From positions 62,001 through 126,000 of the forward strand of contig KV748266.1 of assembly GCA_001692895.1 (NCBI GenBank): a DNA stretch of 64,000 nt, in the 5' to 3' direction. Numbering within the stretch: position 1 is the first letter of the stretch; every line of letters starts with the position of its first letter. This stretch comes from Cenococcum geophilum 1.58 (lineage: Eukaryota > Ascomycota > Dothideomycetes > Gloniales > Gloniaceae). Made by a program: the position numbers and the translations under genes. Below the pieces are notes generated by a model. That model was given only the letters and a program-made list of their open reading frames with translations, did not search any database and was not told where the DNA came from. Positions 11,401 through 22,828 of this stretch are shown in pieces.

Positions 11401-13959
11401 AGGTATATAAATAACGTTCTTTTTAATTACCTTAACGAATTCTGTATGGTATACCTAGATAACATTTTTATATACTTAGATAACGAACTTAAGTATTAAG
11501 TTTATATTAAGAAGGTCCTGGAGAGACTACGGAACGCGGGCTTATAAGTTAATATTAAGAAATGCGAGTTTAGGGTAAAACGTATAAAATACCTTGGGTT
11601 TATTATAACTATGGAAGGAATTAAGGTTGACCCTAAGAAGGTAAAGACAATCTGTAACTAGAAGCCCCCTTATATAGTAAAAGAAATCTAATCCTTCCTT
11701 AGTTTTTATAATTTCTACTGCCGGTTTATCCGTGACTATGGAATTATAGTAAAACCTCTTATATAACTAACTAAGAAGAATATGCCTTTTGTTTTTAATA
11801 ATAGCTATATAGAGGCCTTTAAAGAGATAAAGAATTGGCTTATTTCTTCCCTAATCCTTTATTACTATAACCTAGACCTTAAATTAATACTAGAAATAGA
11901 CGCCTCTAATAGGGTTATAGCGGGAATCCTATTATAGTTATATCTAGACGGCAAATAGTACCCTATAGCTTTCTTCTTAAAGATAATAGACCCGGCTAAG
12001 TATAACTACGAAGTATACGATAAAGAAATGCTAGCTATTATTTAATTACTCTTCTAATAGCGCGTAGAGCTTAAAGGTATAAACTTCCGGATTAAGATAT
12101 ATATAGATTATAAAGCCCTAGAGTACTTTATGACTATAAAGCAGCTTATGGGGCGATAAGCCTAGTAGGCCAAAATACTCTCCTAATTCTTCTTTACAAT
12201 TATATATCGTTCTAGTAAGTAAAACTTTAAGGCTAATGTCCTAACCTAAAAAGAATAAGATATAGGACCCTAGGATAAGCTAAAGACCTAATATTGGACG
12301 CGCGCCCTCCTCTATTTAGAACAGCTTAACCTACGGATCCTTAAGGAGCTAGACTCCTAGTAAAACAAGCTAGTACTAATAGAGGAGTCCTTAAATAAGC
12401 TAATAGGGCTAATTAACCGCCTTCTAACTATAAACCGCACGGCTAACGCTTTAAGGGCCCTTCGCGAATAAGCTGTAAAAGGAGACCTTAATTTTAAGAT
12501 AGAGGAAGGATTGCTCCTATACTAGGAGCGGCTTATAGTCTCTAATGTTAATAATCTATAGACCGAACTAATCCGTGAAGCTTATTGCTAAGTCTTTATA
12601 GTATACCCTAGTAAGAACAAGACCCGTAAAATTATTAACTACCGCTACTATTAGCCAAGAATAGTTATAAATATTAATTAATATATACGGAACTGCGAAG
12701 ACTACTAAAGAGCTATAATCCTATGGGATAAGACCCTAGGACTACTTAAGCCACTCCTAATACTAGAGCGCCCTTAGTAGTATATCTCTATAGACTTTTA
12801 TAAACTACCTAGGGACCGTAACGGATACGATATAGTTATAGTTATAGTTAACCGCTTTAGTAAACGCCCGTTCTTAATTCCATGTTATAAGAATATTAAT
12901 ACTAAAGAGGCAGCCTAGCTATATATCTATTACGTCTACCGAATCTACGGACTACCAAATACTATTATGTCTGATCACGGGCCGTAGTTTATATTAGCCT
13001 TCTGGAATAAATTTACCTGGATCTTAGGCATTAAGCTAAAGCTTTTTATAGCTTATTACCCCTAAATAGACAATTAGATAGAGATTATAAATTAGTACCT
13101 AGACTAAAGGCTTAGGCCCTTCGTTAACTATTTCTAGAATAACTGGTCTAAACTACTACCCTTAATAGACTACGCGTAAGCAACCCTACCCCATAACTCT
13201 ATAGGGTTTGCCCTAATTTAGCTAGAAATGGGATACTTACCCTGTATAAGCTTTAACTAGAAAAGGCTAGAAGAACCCTAGACTATATAAGAGAAGCTAT
13301 CCTATGCTAAGGCCTAATAGTACGCTAAATGATTAGAGGAGGCCTGGACGGTAGCCCGCGAGAACCTAGAAAAAGCTTAGAGGTTGATGGAATAGTAGGC
13401 GAATAAATACCGTTGAGAGCCCAATTTTGCCCCTGGCGATATAGTCTGGGTTATAACAAGGAATTAGAGGACCGAATGACCTAGCCGTAAGCTGGACTAC
13501 CAGATAGTAGGACTATATAAGGTTCTTAAGAAGATAGGCAACTTATATAAGATAAAGCTCCTAGACTTAATTAGGGTTTACCCTATCTTCTTACCAGATA
13601 AGTTACGGAAAGCTATAAATAACCTATTACCTGGATAAAAGAACGAGCCTCCCCTACTAGTTTAAGTAAACGGTAATAATAAATAGGAGGTTAATAAAAT
13701 ACTAGCCTATAAGATAGTACGGGGAGCGCTAAAATATTATATCTAATAGAAGGGCTATAATCCTAACCTAACCTAGTACCCTACGTAGAACTTTATAGGC
13801 TGCCCCTAGAAGCTTAAAGAATTCTATAACTAATACCCTAATACGCCTAGACTCCCGAAGTACCTAGACGAATAGATAGAATGCTAGCATAATAAAGATA
13901 ATAAGTTACCAGAAGAATATAGGGATAAAAACGCCCTAAAGCCCTAATATAGCTATCTG

Positions 13960-14041
13960 CCAAATTCTGCCATATTCTGCCGTTTTCTGCCAGTACCGTA
14001 AAATTTTAGATGTCTAGGAACTTTGACCGCCGGTTAAAGTT
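13960..14041 (+). repeat. 3' region of B: TTCTGCC repeats and palindrome
   Basis: At 13963-13995 the heptamer TTCTGCC or a close variant occurs four times. At 14019-14041 arms AACTTTGACCG and CGGTTAAAGTT flank a single C, a near-perfect palindrome. The same palindrome plus the following TCTAATTAGTTAG occurs in family A at 15993. Confidence 0.75.
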
Positions 14042-14263
14042 GTCTAATTAGTTAGATCTGTGCCAAGACTTTTAGCGGCTACTTTTTCTAGCCTAGTGCT
14101 TCCACTTAGCCCACAATCGCCCTTTATACTTAGTTAGGACGGACTTATATCCCCTTTTATCTCCTTATCTTATATTTTTATAATCCTACGTTTATAAGCC
14201 TAGTGCTACCCTATTTTTTCTAACTAAGCCTAAGGGCAGGCTTTCTTTTAAAGAGGGGGGTGA

Positions 14264-14474
14264 TATAACGGCGCTATCGCACGTTACCTGCCAAATTCTG
14301 CCATATTCTGCCGACCTGCGATTGGCCCGCCTAAAGCTAGCGCCTTGGCGGCTCACCCTATATATTTGTTTACATCGGTCCTAGCGACCCCTTTTCCTTC
14401 TCTTTAGCTTAGTATCTTGGTAATATAGCATTCGTTCAAGCTTCGGTTTAGAGGCATTTGTTCGAGCCGTGATA
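14264..14474 (+). repeat. right LTR of B
   Basis: 211 bp partner of 8285-8495, preceded by a purine tract with six Gs at about 14252-14263 and followed by TATA, the likely target duplication. Confidence 0.92.
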
Positions 14475-15992
14475 TATAACAAATTTAAATATTTAATTAT
14501 TAATGGCCTAATCTATTATAGGAATTAAGTATTTGTCCCTAATTTACCTAAACTCTAACTAGAAGTTGTACACCACATGTATAGTTTAGGCCCTATAGGT
14601 TACCCAGGCCGTATTAAGACACTAGACCTCCTTAATTAAACGTATTAGTAGCTAGGTATTTTATAGTTTACGGCTACCTTTATAAGAGACTGCGCTCTCT
14701 ACTTCCGTATAAAGATCCTATATTTAGTACCGCCTAGTTTCCTAAAACTACTAAAACTACCAGTCTGCCTATAGACCGATATCTCTATTAACCACGTCGT
14801 TAACCTACCTAAGTGTCTTTATAACGGCAAAACATATAGATATATCTTTATTGTTATTAACCGCCTAATAAAGATAAGACACTTTATTCCTATTACTAGC
14901 CTAGATACTAAGGAGCTTATTAAAGTATTTATCTATACTGTCTATAAGCTACACAGCGCTCTAAATACTATTGTTTTTAATAAAGGCTCTTTATTTATAT
15001 CTAACTTCTAGTATCGCCTAAACTAGCGCCTAAAGGTAACCCTAAGCCTTAGCTCTATATAGTACCCTAAAATAGATAGTTAAACCAAGATTATTAATGC
15101 AGTAATATATAAGTACCTACGCGCCTTTATAAGCTTTACTTATAACAACTAAGTAGATTAGCTCCCCCTTACTAAGTTTGCTATAAATAATTAGGTTAAT
15201 AAGACTATAGGAATCTCACTATTCTTTACCAACTATAGCTATAACCTATATCTAGGCATTAAACTAGTAGGCCCCTAGCTATTAGCCCTATCTATATATA
15301 TAAAGAACGAGTACCTATAAGCTAATACTATTACTAACCGCTTTAAGCGCATCTTAACCTAGCTTAAAGCCCTAGCTTATATCTTCTAGTAACGCTATAA
15401 AGATAACGCTAATATAAAACGAGATAAAGGTATAATATTTAAAAAGAATAATATAGTTATAGTTAGCCTTAAAAATATAAAGACTAACCAGCCTAAGAGG
15501 AAGTGGGATAATAACTAAGACGGACCTTAGCCCGTCCTAGCCGCCTATAGAGGAGTAGTTATAGTTAACCTCCTAAACTATATCCGTGTTAATAAGTCTT
15601 TTTATACTTTAAAAGTCCGCCTTTAGTTCCCTAAAGAGATCCCTGGTTAAGTATATATTAATAAAGAGAAACGTTATAATATTATAGGTAGGATAGCTAA
15701 AAGGGATAATAACGGCAATATTACGGACAAGTGGGAATTAAAAAATATTTTTAATATATATAATAAACAAATAGACAAGCACGGCTTAATATATTATATT
15801 AAGTGGAAGTATTATAATAAGGAAACCTAGGAACCTAAGAAATCCCTAAAAGGGTGCGAGCGCGTACTACTAAAGTTTTATAAATAATACCCTAAGAAGC
15901 TAGGACCCCTAGACTGGGCATAAGATAAGGGAGAGTTATTCTAAAACCGTAGCCGACTATAAAGATAATTTATAGTAGTTAAGATCTTATAG

Positions 15993-16128
15993 AACTTTAA
16001 CCGCCGGTTAAAGTTATCTAATTAGTTAGTTTTTTGCTAAGAAGTGCCATACGGTAGCGGTGTAAAGTTTTACTAACTTTATTCGTTAAACTAACTAATT
16101 AGGATTTTCTATGCCCGGTATAGAAAAT
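15993..16128 (+). repeat. palindromic module in 3' region of A1
   Basis: 15993-16015 is a perfect palindrome (arms AACTTTAACCG and CGGTTAAAGTT around one C), followed by TCTAATTAGTTAG. 16104-16128 is a 25 bp near-palindrome with arms ATTTTCTAT and ATAGAAAAT. Both recur in A2 (43546-43568 and 43422-43446), and the second also in element I (58838-58862). Confidence 0.8.
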
Positions 16129-16227
16129 TGCTATTAGCTTAGTTAACAGCGGTAAGCGGAAGTAATATCTTTATAGTAAAAATAAGTTGTTTAGTTTAGG
16201 GATTAAACCTTTTAGGGAGGAGAGTAC

Positions 16228-16423
16228 TGTTACAGCATTAACCTAACGTATACTATTTTATACTGTCTTATACTATCTCGTACTATTTCCTACTATTAGC
16301 TGGCCTACCACTAGCGCCTTGGCGGCTGGCCCTACTATTTATATATAATACCCCCTTTTACCTTCTTCTCCTCTTTATACCACAACGTAGTTTTTTAGTC
16401 TACTTTATTACAGTACCGTAACA
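16228..16423 (+). repeat. right LTR of A1
   Basis: 196 bp partner of 2592-2787, beginning TGTTACAGC and ending CCGTAACA, preceded by a purine-rich tract (AGGGAGGAGAG) and followed by CTCTA, identical to the five bases before the left LTR. Confidence 0.93.
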
Positions 16424-19210
16424 CTCTAATTATTCTTCTTTAGTCCTCTAATTATTTTTCTAAGTCTTTTAATATTATAATTAATACTCCTCTAATATAA
16501 CTTATATATAATTTTAATATTGCTTAATCTATAACAACTCGCTTATTTAGCTATATATAGAAATCTTCCTATTTATTATTATGTCGCTACGTATACCACT
16601 TTTAGTATAGCTTTATAAGTATATATAATCTATCTATAAGGAAGTATCTTTTTATTATTATATTATTGCAACCCTTTATATATTGTTTCTTAAACCCAGT
16701 AAAGATTCTAAAATCTTAGTTTTATTTAATTTCTTATAACTACTTCGCCCTTAGCGCGCCTATATTTAGCCTATAAGTAATTCTTCTAATAAGTACTTTA
16801 TCCCTTAATTAACCTAGTATTCTTAACTTATAGTTTTAATTCTATTCTTACTGTATATAAATTTTTTCTTTAAACTCTTTTTACTTTTTCTTTAGTCTGC
16901 GTTTAGCTAATAAATCCTTAAAGTCCTCTTGCTTTTTAATTATAGTATTAATTTTCTAACCTTTAGGCTAAACACTTTATTCGCCTTCTATATTTGCTCG
17001 CTAACACTCTATATATAGAGCTCTGTCCCTATCTTGCTAATTTAGCTTAGATTCTTAGGTCTTTAAGAATCTACATTCCGTATTAATTTATTTACCTTTA
17101 GATTAAGCTACTACTCTTTCCTATTAGTATTCGTCTATTATAGGTTCTTAAGCTTCTCTTATCTCGTCTTAAGAATCTTAAGCTTATAGCCTTTTACCTT
17201 TATTAAGTGCTAAAGTAGCTCGATATTTTACTTCTCTTATGTCTTATAAAGTGATAGATATTATATCTAATAGAGTCTCAATCCCTATTGCTAAGCCCCG
17301 TTCTATAGTGGTTTTAGTCTTTATCTTTATTATATATTTAAAGCTTACATAACCCCAGTTATCCGCACTTATTACTTTATCGCTGCTAATAGTCCCAATC
17401 TTTAGATACTATTACCGTCTAGTAAAACTAACATGCAAAAACTTTTTTCGCTAATCTTTAACTAAACGTGTCCTTTAGATCTTTACCTAGTTTATAGAGT
17501 TAATCTTATTCTTTATTTAACTCTACTACATCCTAAAGTCCTTTTAACTTAGGCTCTTATAGCTAATAGCTTATGCCATACTTAGTGTTCTTATAAACTT
17601 AGTATACGTTATTATAATAAAACGCGAGACTTCTAATTAAATATTCTTTTATTCCTTGTAGTATATTATTATCCCTTTATATATATATATTGTTTATTAA
17701 TCTAGTTCCTTTTACCGCGTAGTTATTCTAACTGCTTTTATAGTCTCTAATAAAATAACATTATTTCTTATAGTTGATATAAGCTCTATCTTTAAACCAC
17801 TTATCTTACTATAAAGTTTACCTAAACATCTTCTGCTAATAAGATTACTAGTTTAGCCTTAGCTCCTTAGTTCTTTAATTACCTAATTCTTAACCTCTAG
17901 ATTTCTATAGATTTCTATTTTTCTTTCTAGTTTCTTTAGTACCGCTTAAGTCTATCGGCTTTATACTATACTATAGTTTAGATACCTATTACGGCTTCTT
18001 TATATATATTGGTTCTTATTATATTCTACTAAACTTATCGCTTTAGTATAGCTAGTTATCCACTTTAATAGCTTGTTCTATTAGTTCTCTTATATCGCTT
18101 AAATCTTCTATTAGTATTATAATAGTTTAAACTTTAGCCTTTAGTTCTCTTCTATATTATGCCATTAATACCCCTTAATTCTACTTAGTTTATGCCACTA
18201 GGGTCTAAAATTGCGTAGTATAGTCTATTACTAATCTCTTTTATATAAGTTAATATAGCTTTTCTTTTAGCTATCGCTATTAATTCCGAATCTTTATATA
18301 TCTATATTAGTCTACTAGCGAATTCTTCCTAGCTTAGGAATATATACCGTGCCTTTAAGTTAGTAGCTGCTAATCTGTTAGCCTATATCTCTATAAATTA
18401 GGTTTAAACTACTCTAATACCTAACCCGTTAAGAATAGTCCTATATACGCTACTTAATCCGCTAATTCTACTAGCTTAGTTCCTTTATATTAGATCCTTA
18501 GCTTTATCTATATAAGAAATCCTTTTAGCTTATACTTTTCTCCCATAAATCTTTTAGTTAATAGTATCTTAATTTTCTTCCTCTCTATATCTTATAGTTG
18601 CTAAAATAGTGCCTAATTATTAGTGTTGTTTTATTCTATAACACTTCTAAATTATTATCCCCTATACTAATATCTCCTCCTAAGCCTAAAGTAGTTGCTA
18701 CTATAAATAACGTTATAACTAGCACTTTAGGTAGCATATTATTTAACTTTATTAATACTATAACTAAGTAGTAAATATATAACAAAGCCTTATAGAAAAT
18801 GCTATAGTAGACTTTATTAATAGGCTAGGTATATAGGTAAATAAAAAGTCAATAATATAAATATAACTAGTAAAGTAGGTTACCTAATAAATTAACTTTA
18901 ATTATATTTTAAGATTTACTATAAAAAAGAGAACTATCTAGGTAGAGATTATAGTCCTTTAAATATATAATACTGCGCCTAAGGAATATACTAAGTACGT
19001 TAGTATATTAGTATATTCTATATTCTTATATTTTTATATTTTTATATTTCTATATTTCTATATTTTAAACTTATAATATACTTAGCTATATAACTTAGCT
19101 ACCCCTTATTTTATAGCTTAACTAGTTTTAGTACCTCCTATACTATCTTAACTAACCTATTTATATCTCTTTTTAATAGTAATATAACTATTAATATAAG
19201 GTTTATAATA
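16424..19210 (-). mobile_element. old Ty3/gypsy copy G, right part (fossil)
   Basis: On the minus strand a stretch at about 18060-18250 resembles Ty3/gypsy gag (a DLSDIRELIEQAIKVDN-like run). Upstream on that strand lies an LTR-like block at 18778-19210 that begins, in element sense, near 19210. The copy would therefore run from the LTR at right, leftward through gag, and across A1 into 1740-2586. It is broken very many times and no enzyme domain is clear. No second LTR of this family in the same orientation is visible, so it is truncated or exits the window. Confidence 0.5.
18778..19210 (-). repeat. LTR of family F, probably 5' LTR of G
   Basis: About 430 bp that matches 19499-20295 in reverse complement once the nested solo LTR is left out. 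In element sense it begins TATTATAAACC, where the other copy begins TGTTACGGACC, and ends near GGCTTTGTTATA. It contains a run of TATTT/TTATA repeats at about 19020-19075. Adjacent sequence on the minus strand looks like gag, which is why I call it an LTR rather than one arm of a foldback element. Confidence 0.6.
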
Positions 19211-19498
19211 GCCTATCTTATAATATAAGTAGTGAGTCTCTACTTATACTAGCAGCCCCCTAGCCTCTATTACTAGAATAGTACTTTATTAGCGTAATAT
19301 TAGGTCTCTATTTAGTGTTATAATAGCTTTTATATTTTCTATTCTTTCTCTACTACTTATTAGTAAAAGGTTTTTTTTAGCTTATTAGCTTAGGCGTAGT
19401 ACCCCTTTAGGGGGCCCTCGCTCCTTATATACGTTTTAATATTTAGTATATCTTTTTATCTACTAGGTGGCCTTATATAGTCGTTGCTCTCTATATAT
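19211..19498. other. spacer between inverted family F LTRs
   Basis: 288 bp of RIP-like DNA between the two inverted copies. No domain or terminal repeat of its own is visible. Confidence 0.5.
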
Positions 19499-20295
19499 TG
19501 TTACGGACCTTATATTGGCAATAATATAACTACTAAAAAGAGATATAAATAGGTTAGTTAAAATAGTATAAAAAGCGCTAGAACTAATCGAGTTATAAAA
19601 TAAGGGGTAGCTAAGTTATATAGCTAGTTATGTTATAAGTTTAGAATATAGAAATATAGAAATATGGGAATATAGGATATACTAACGTATTAACTTACTT
19701 AGTATATTTTCTAGGCGTAGTATTATATATTTAAAGGACTATAGTCCCTACCTAGATGGTTCTATTCTCTATAATAAATCTTAAAATATATTACGGAGTA
19801 AGTATAGCTGCGATAATATATAGCAAAGTAGATATTATTAAGCTATATACATAAACTGTATAAGGAGGTTAAGACGTTACATAAGGAAAGAAGGTAGGAA
19901 AATAGGAAGAAAGGGTATATATTATAGACTTAGTTACTTAGTTAATATATATACGGAGCAGAATAGGATTTAGGTGGTAGTCCTAGCAGAACTTGGCAGG
20001 ATTTAGTAGAACTTAATAGAACTTAGTAGAATATAGCAGAATACAGTAGATTGCCGTTAGATTGCCGTAGATTACTATTAAATTGCCGTCTTATAGTTGG
20101 TCTTTAGTTGCTAAGTTAGTAGAAATAGGTAAACGTATATAAGGTGTTATAGGGATATCCTATAACAAAATATAATTAGAGTTAATCTATTAGATAATCT
20201 ACTCTACTAGTTATATTTATATTATTAACTTTTTATTTACCTATATACCTAGCCTATTAATAAGTCTATTGTTTTTTTTATAAGGCTTTATTATA
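19499..20295 (+). repeat. solo LTR of family F, interrupted
   Basis: It starts TGTTACGGACC and ends near GGCTTTATTATA, with TATAT on both sides (19494-19498 and 20296-20300), as expected of a solo LTR left by recombination. About 413 bp are its own; the rest is the nested solo LTR at 19789-20167. The AT-rich flanks make the TATAT match weaker evidence than usual. Confidence 0.6.
19789..20167 (-). repeat. solo LTR of family D
   Basis: 379 bp closely matching the LTRs of D at 32275-32664 and 39466-42908, in the same orientation (minus). A perfect AAATA duplication flanks it (19784-19788 and 20168-20172). No internal sequence of the element remains, so it arose by LTR-LTR recombination inside an older family F LTR. 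Confidence 0.85.
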
Positions 20296-20300
20296 TATAT

Positions 20301-20900
20301 ATTAAATAATAGTACTATTATTTTATATTTTAGTATAGCGCGTAGTATCCTTTTATAGGCCCCTATAATCCTATATAGGTATTAGTTTTATAGCTCCTCT
20401 AGTAGTACTAAGGAGCTTTTTACTAGTAGCTTACTACTTAGGCTTAGATTTTAGATCTAGGCGCTATATAGTATTATTAGCCTTACTACTACTATATATA
20501 GTAGTTATATACATCTAAATAAGGGTCCCTAGGTTAAGGCTATAATTTGTAATACCGCTATAAAAGCCGCTGCTTTCTTATAAGTCGCCTATATAATATA
20601 CACGCTCTAGTTTAGTTTAGCGTCTACCTGGACCCCTAGGACCTTAAAGGGTGGTTTCTAATTTTGCTTCGCAGCCCTAGATACTTACTATTAATGCTAG
20701 GTTGTTATTTACCCTCCTTTTCCTTATAAAGTGGGTTAGCTAGTATTTATCTAGTGCAAATTTAACGATATATTAGTTTGCCTATACGATACACCAGTTA
20801 TATACCTAGTTTAGCCTAAGGGGGACACTAGAGCCTTTACAGGCTATAATATATATTTATAGCTTTAATACTTCTTACTAACAATGCGATGACTTATAAT
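20301..20900 (-). mobile_element. LINE reverse transcriptase fragment (Tad/I-like)
   Basis: Read on the minus strand, 20330-20890 resembles the C-terminal half of a fungal non-LTR reverse transcriptase: a run like F-x-x-x-K-x-x-L-x-H-F near 20730, then a G-V-Q-V-D-like stretch near 20620, then a region resembling S-x-x-T-W-G and the conserved Y near 20530. The pieces are interrupted by RIP-type stops, there is no 5' part, and no poly-A tail is evident. Clade assignment is from memory of Tad-like sequences. The RIP border with the gene island lies just to the right, near 20930. Confidence 0.5.
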
Positions 20901-21480
20901 AGCTTTTACCAGTTATTTGCTACTAAATTAGCATTTCGGTAAATTTTGGTGTTCAAAACGGTTATAACGTTAGTGCAAGGCTGTACTTCTCATTTCGGAA
21001 TTAGCTTTGTTCATCCCGCCGCAGCATCCCTCTTCTTACGGCGCGCACACGGCTATACCTTAGGGAACCGGCACGTCTACTTCAAATTCTGCCAAGCCAG
21101 TCGCTGCGAAGCGGTGGGTTTTGGCAATCACCACATAGCTTCCCCGAGCCTAGGCTGGATTACAACAACTCTCCCCCACAGCTAGAAAAAGCTGGCTGGT
21201 AGAAGCCTGGGCCCGCAGCGATTTGAACTGTGTTCTAGTGCACTGAGATAGGAAGGAAGAGTGAAGAAACAGGCGTTTTACTCTACAGGGGAACTTGAGT
21301 CAAGTTCTGTGGGCCGAAAGAAGACACTTTGTAGTTCTTACTTTTACTACGCTGGACTTTTAGACTTTGGGAAAAGTTATACGGCTGTGAGAGGGCATAG
21401 ATTGAGAGAAAAAAAAAGTTTCAGGAAAAGAAATCTAAACCACGCTCAGGTAACGCTTGCGTGAGGAAAGAAGCCTTTGG
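20901..21480. other. left edge of RIP-free island, no gene supported
   Basis: Base composition changes near 20930 from RIP-mutated to ordinary, with CA and TG common again. Two open stretches (20946-21185 and 21261-21464) lack an ATG start and resemble nothing I know. A B-box-like GTTCAAATC on the minus strand near 21221-21229 has no matching A box or foldable tRNA around it. The region holds the 3' flank of the hydrolase gene. Confidence 0.55.
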
Positions 21481-22280
21481 TTACAATAACGCAAGAATTT
21501 CCACTAATCCAAGCTCTCGGCCAGCGCAATGGCCGAGAACCTCAAATCGCCCCCCTTCTCCTGTTCTTCCCTCATCAGCCTGCCCAACCCCCCTCTCACT
21601 CAACATATCCTCATCGCTCCCCAACTCCCCTCGATCTAAGGGGCCCTTCCTACTCCCCTCCAACTCCCATAAATGTCCATCCCTACCCTTCACAAACGTC
21701 ACAAAGTGCTGGCCCAGCTTGTCCTGCTCCGCCAAACTTGGCGCCACGGTATCGCCCAGGGCCGCAGCTTCCTGATGCGCAGCTTGGAAGGCGGCGGAGT
21801 CCTCTAGTACTTTTGCGCGATCTACCATTTTAAGCGGGAGGGCAGCATTACGAATCTCGTCTAGCGTAGAACCTGGGGTGATATGCTTCGCAGCCTCGCC
21901 GTTTAGCAGACAATGCAGAAGTCCGATGCTGCCGCACGCGTGGCCGATTGTCTGCTTGAACCAGATCACTGGTTCCTGCTCGCCGGACTCTTCGTAGAGA
22001 CCTTTATCTGCATCTTCGACTTCGCGCGCGGCGTGCCAGGTCGGCGTCATGGGGATGATGACGAGGAGGGCGAGGGCGGGGCGTGGGATGAAGGACAGGA
22101 GCTCGGCGTCTGTGAGCGAGTAGATGTCGTAGAAAGAGAGGCCGGGGTTGAGGCCGAGGGTGTGAGCGAGGTGTGTCATTACTTGGGGTGAGTTTTCTGG
22201 AGGAGAGGTTAGTGTTTTGGAGAGTGGTGATAGATGAAGAAAGGGAGGGTACCGAGGACGGTGAATGTCTTTTTGGGCAT
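21481..22280 (-). CDS. ubiquitin C-terminal hydrolase (peptidase C12)
   Basis: Cleaves small adducts from the C-terminus of ubiquitin; intracellular thiol protease of the UCH-L3/Yuh1 type. Exon 1 is 22280-22253 (ATG then PKKTFTVL), a 56 bp GT-AG intron with a CTAAC branch site is 22252-22197, and exon 2 runs from 22196. The first exon restores the conserved N-terminus. The oxyanion Gln (about residue 91) and nucleophile Cys (about 97, QTIGHACGSIG) are present, as is the catalytic His (about 173, GQHFVTF). At the usual catalytic Asp (LDG) there is Glu (WELEG, about 189). As read it is 247 residues ending at 21481, but after LSER (about 21595) the C-terminus is unlike the family. One frame over, across a run of six Cs at 21588-21593, it reads GGDLRFSAIALAESLD and stops at 21504 (239 residues), which fits the family. 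So there is a one-base frameshift or a homopolymer error. Confidence 0.93.
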
Positions 22281-22828
22281 TTTGGAGGCGGTATTAGAGT
22301 GCCAGATCTTGTTTCCAGGAATATGAAGTAGGTTAACCGGCCCCTGGGTTTAGGTTGAAGATATATATGTGAGCCTGCAGGGTACATCGTTCCATTAGTG
22401 AAGCTGAGAGGTGTTACGCGAGGTTGTATGTGCTTCTATAATTGGGCTTGGTATATTAGAAGAGACGACGCCGAACTTTTGTAGTGGTGCCCAACAGGTT
22501 ACTATAATTAATCCCTGAGATTCACTATAGAGAGAGAGCCGTCTAGGTAGGGACTGCAGGCCCTTAAGTACAAATCCTAACTCCTAAGAAATCCCTTTGT
22601 ACGTGTTATACGTATTAGAGTAGACGCACAATCCGTACATCGCGTATACTACGTATAACATCACGCGACAAGCTCGCTGCTGGGCCTATCGCGGCCCGTG
22701 CTTTAACTAGCCAACTGGCGCCCACGAACTCCTCTCTAAGTTGTAGTTACCCCGCTGGTGACGTCCTACGATAGGTGGACCGTGCGCGACCACCAGAATC
22801 CATCTGATCACCGAGCCTTGATCCTATT
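22281..22828. other. upstream region of hydrolase gene, no gene
   Basis: Ordinary, RIP-free sequence. On the minus strand a TATA-like ATATATAT lies at 22361-22368, about 80 bases before the ATG, a plausible but weak promoter site. No convincing reading frame, RNA gene or transposon end is seen up to the TIR element at 22829. The pair CGTATA/TATACG near 22609-22655 forms loose inverted repeats only. Confidence 0.45.

Larger units (their letters stand above)
8285..14474 (+). mobile_element. Ty3/gypsy chromovirus copy B (fossil), inside A1
   Basis: The LTRs (8285-8495 and 14264-14474) are both 211 bp, starting TGTAACGGCG or TATAACGGCG. TATA flanks the element on both sides, and comparison with A2 supports an insertion between the RNase H and integrase regions of A1. 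Parts: gag about 8560-9960 with a zinc-knuckle region near 9770, protease about 9990-10280, reverse transcriptase about 11000-11700, RNase H about 11800-12250, integrase about 12580-13300, chromodomain about 13700-13830, 3' region with repeated TTCTGCC motifs and a palindrome, and a purine tract just before the right LTR. Broken many tens of times. Its pol closely resembles that of C though the LTRs differ. Confidence 0.92.
2592..16423 (+). mobile_element. Ty3/gypsy chromovirus copy A1 (fossil, nested)
   Basis: A complete but dead LTR retrotransposon. The LTRs (2592-2787 and 16228-16423) are both 196 bp, start TGTTAC/TATTAC and end CCGTAACA, and the target duplication CTCTA flanks them perfectly. 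Parts in order: gag about 2990-4400, protease and reverse transcriptase about 4950-7260, RNase H about 7590-7960, integrase about 14480-15400, chromodomain about 15720-15900, then a noncoding 3' region with palindromes and a purine tract before the right LTR. Two insertions interrupt it: a pogo-like DNA element at 6502-7142 and retrotransposon B at 8285-14474. Without them it is about 7.0 kb, matching copy A2. It is broken many tens of times by RIP-type transitions; it predates B and the pogo insertion. Confidence 0.93.

Noticed and set aside
18778-20295. a hairpin-RNA gene made by the long inverted repeat
   Set aside because: The arms look like opposed LTRs, one with its own target duplication, and the right arm is interrupted by a solo LTR.
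20946-21185. 79-codon open stretch, plus strand
   Set aside because: No ATG start, no family resemblance, lies at the edge of the mutated block.
21210-21250. tRNA-like B box (GTTCAAATC on the minus strand)
   Set aside because: The arms do not pair as a T stem, there is no A box at the right distance and no cloverleaf can be drawn.
21261-21464. 67-codon open stretch, plus strand
   Set aside because: Begins with GTG, no domain, lies in the 3' flank of the hydrolase gene.
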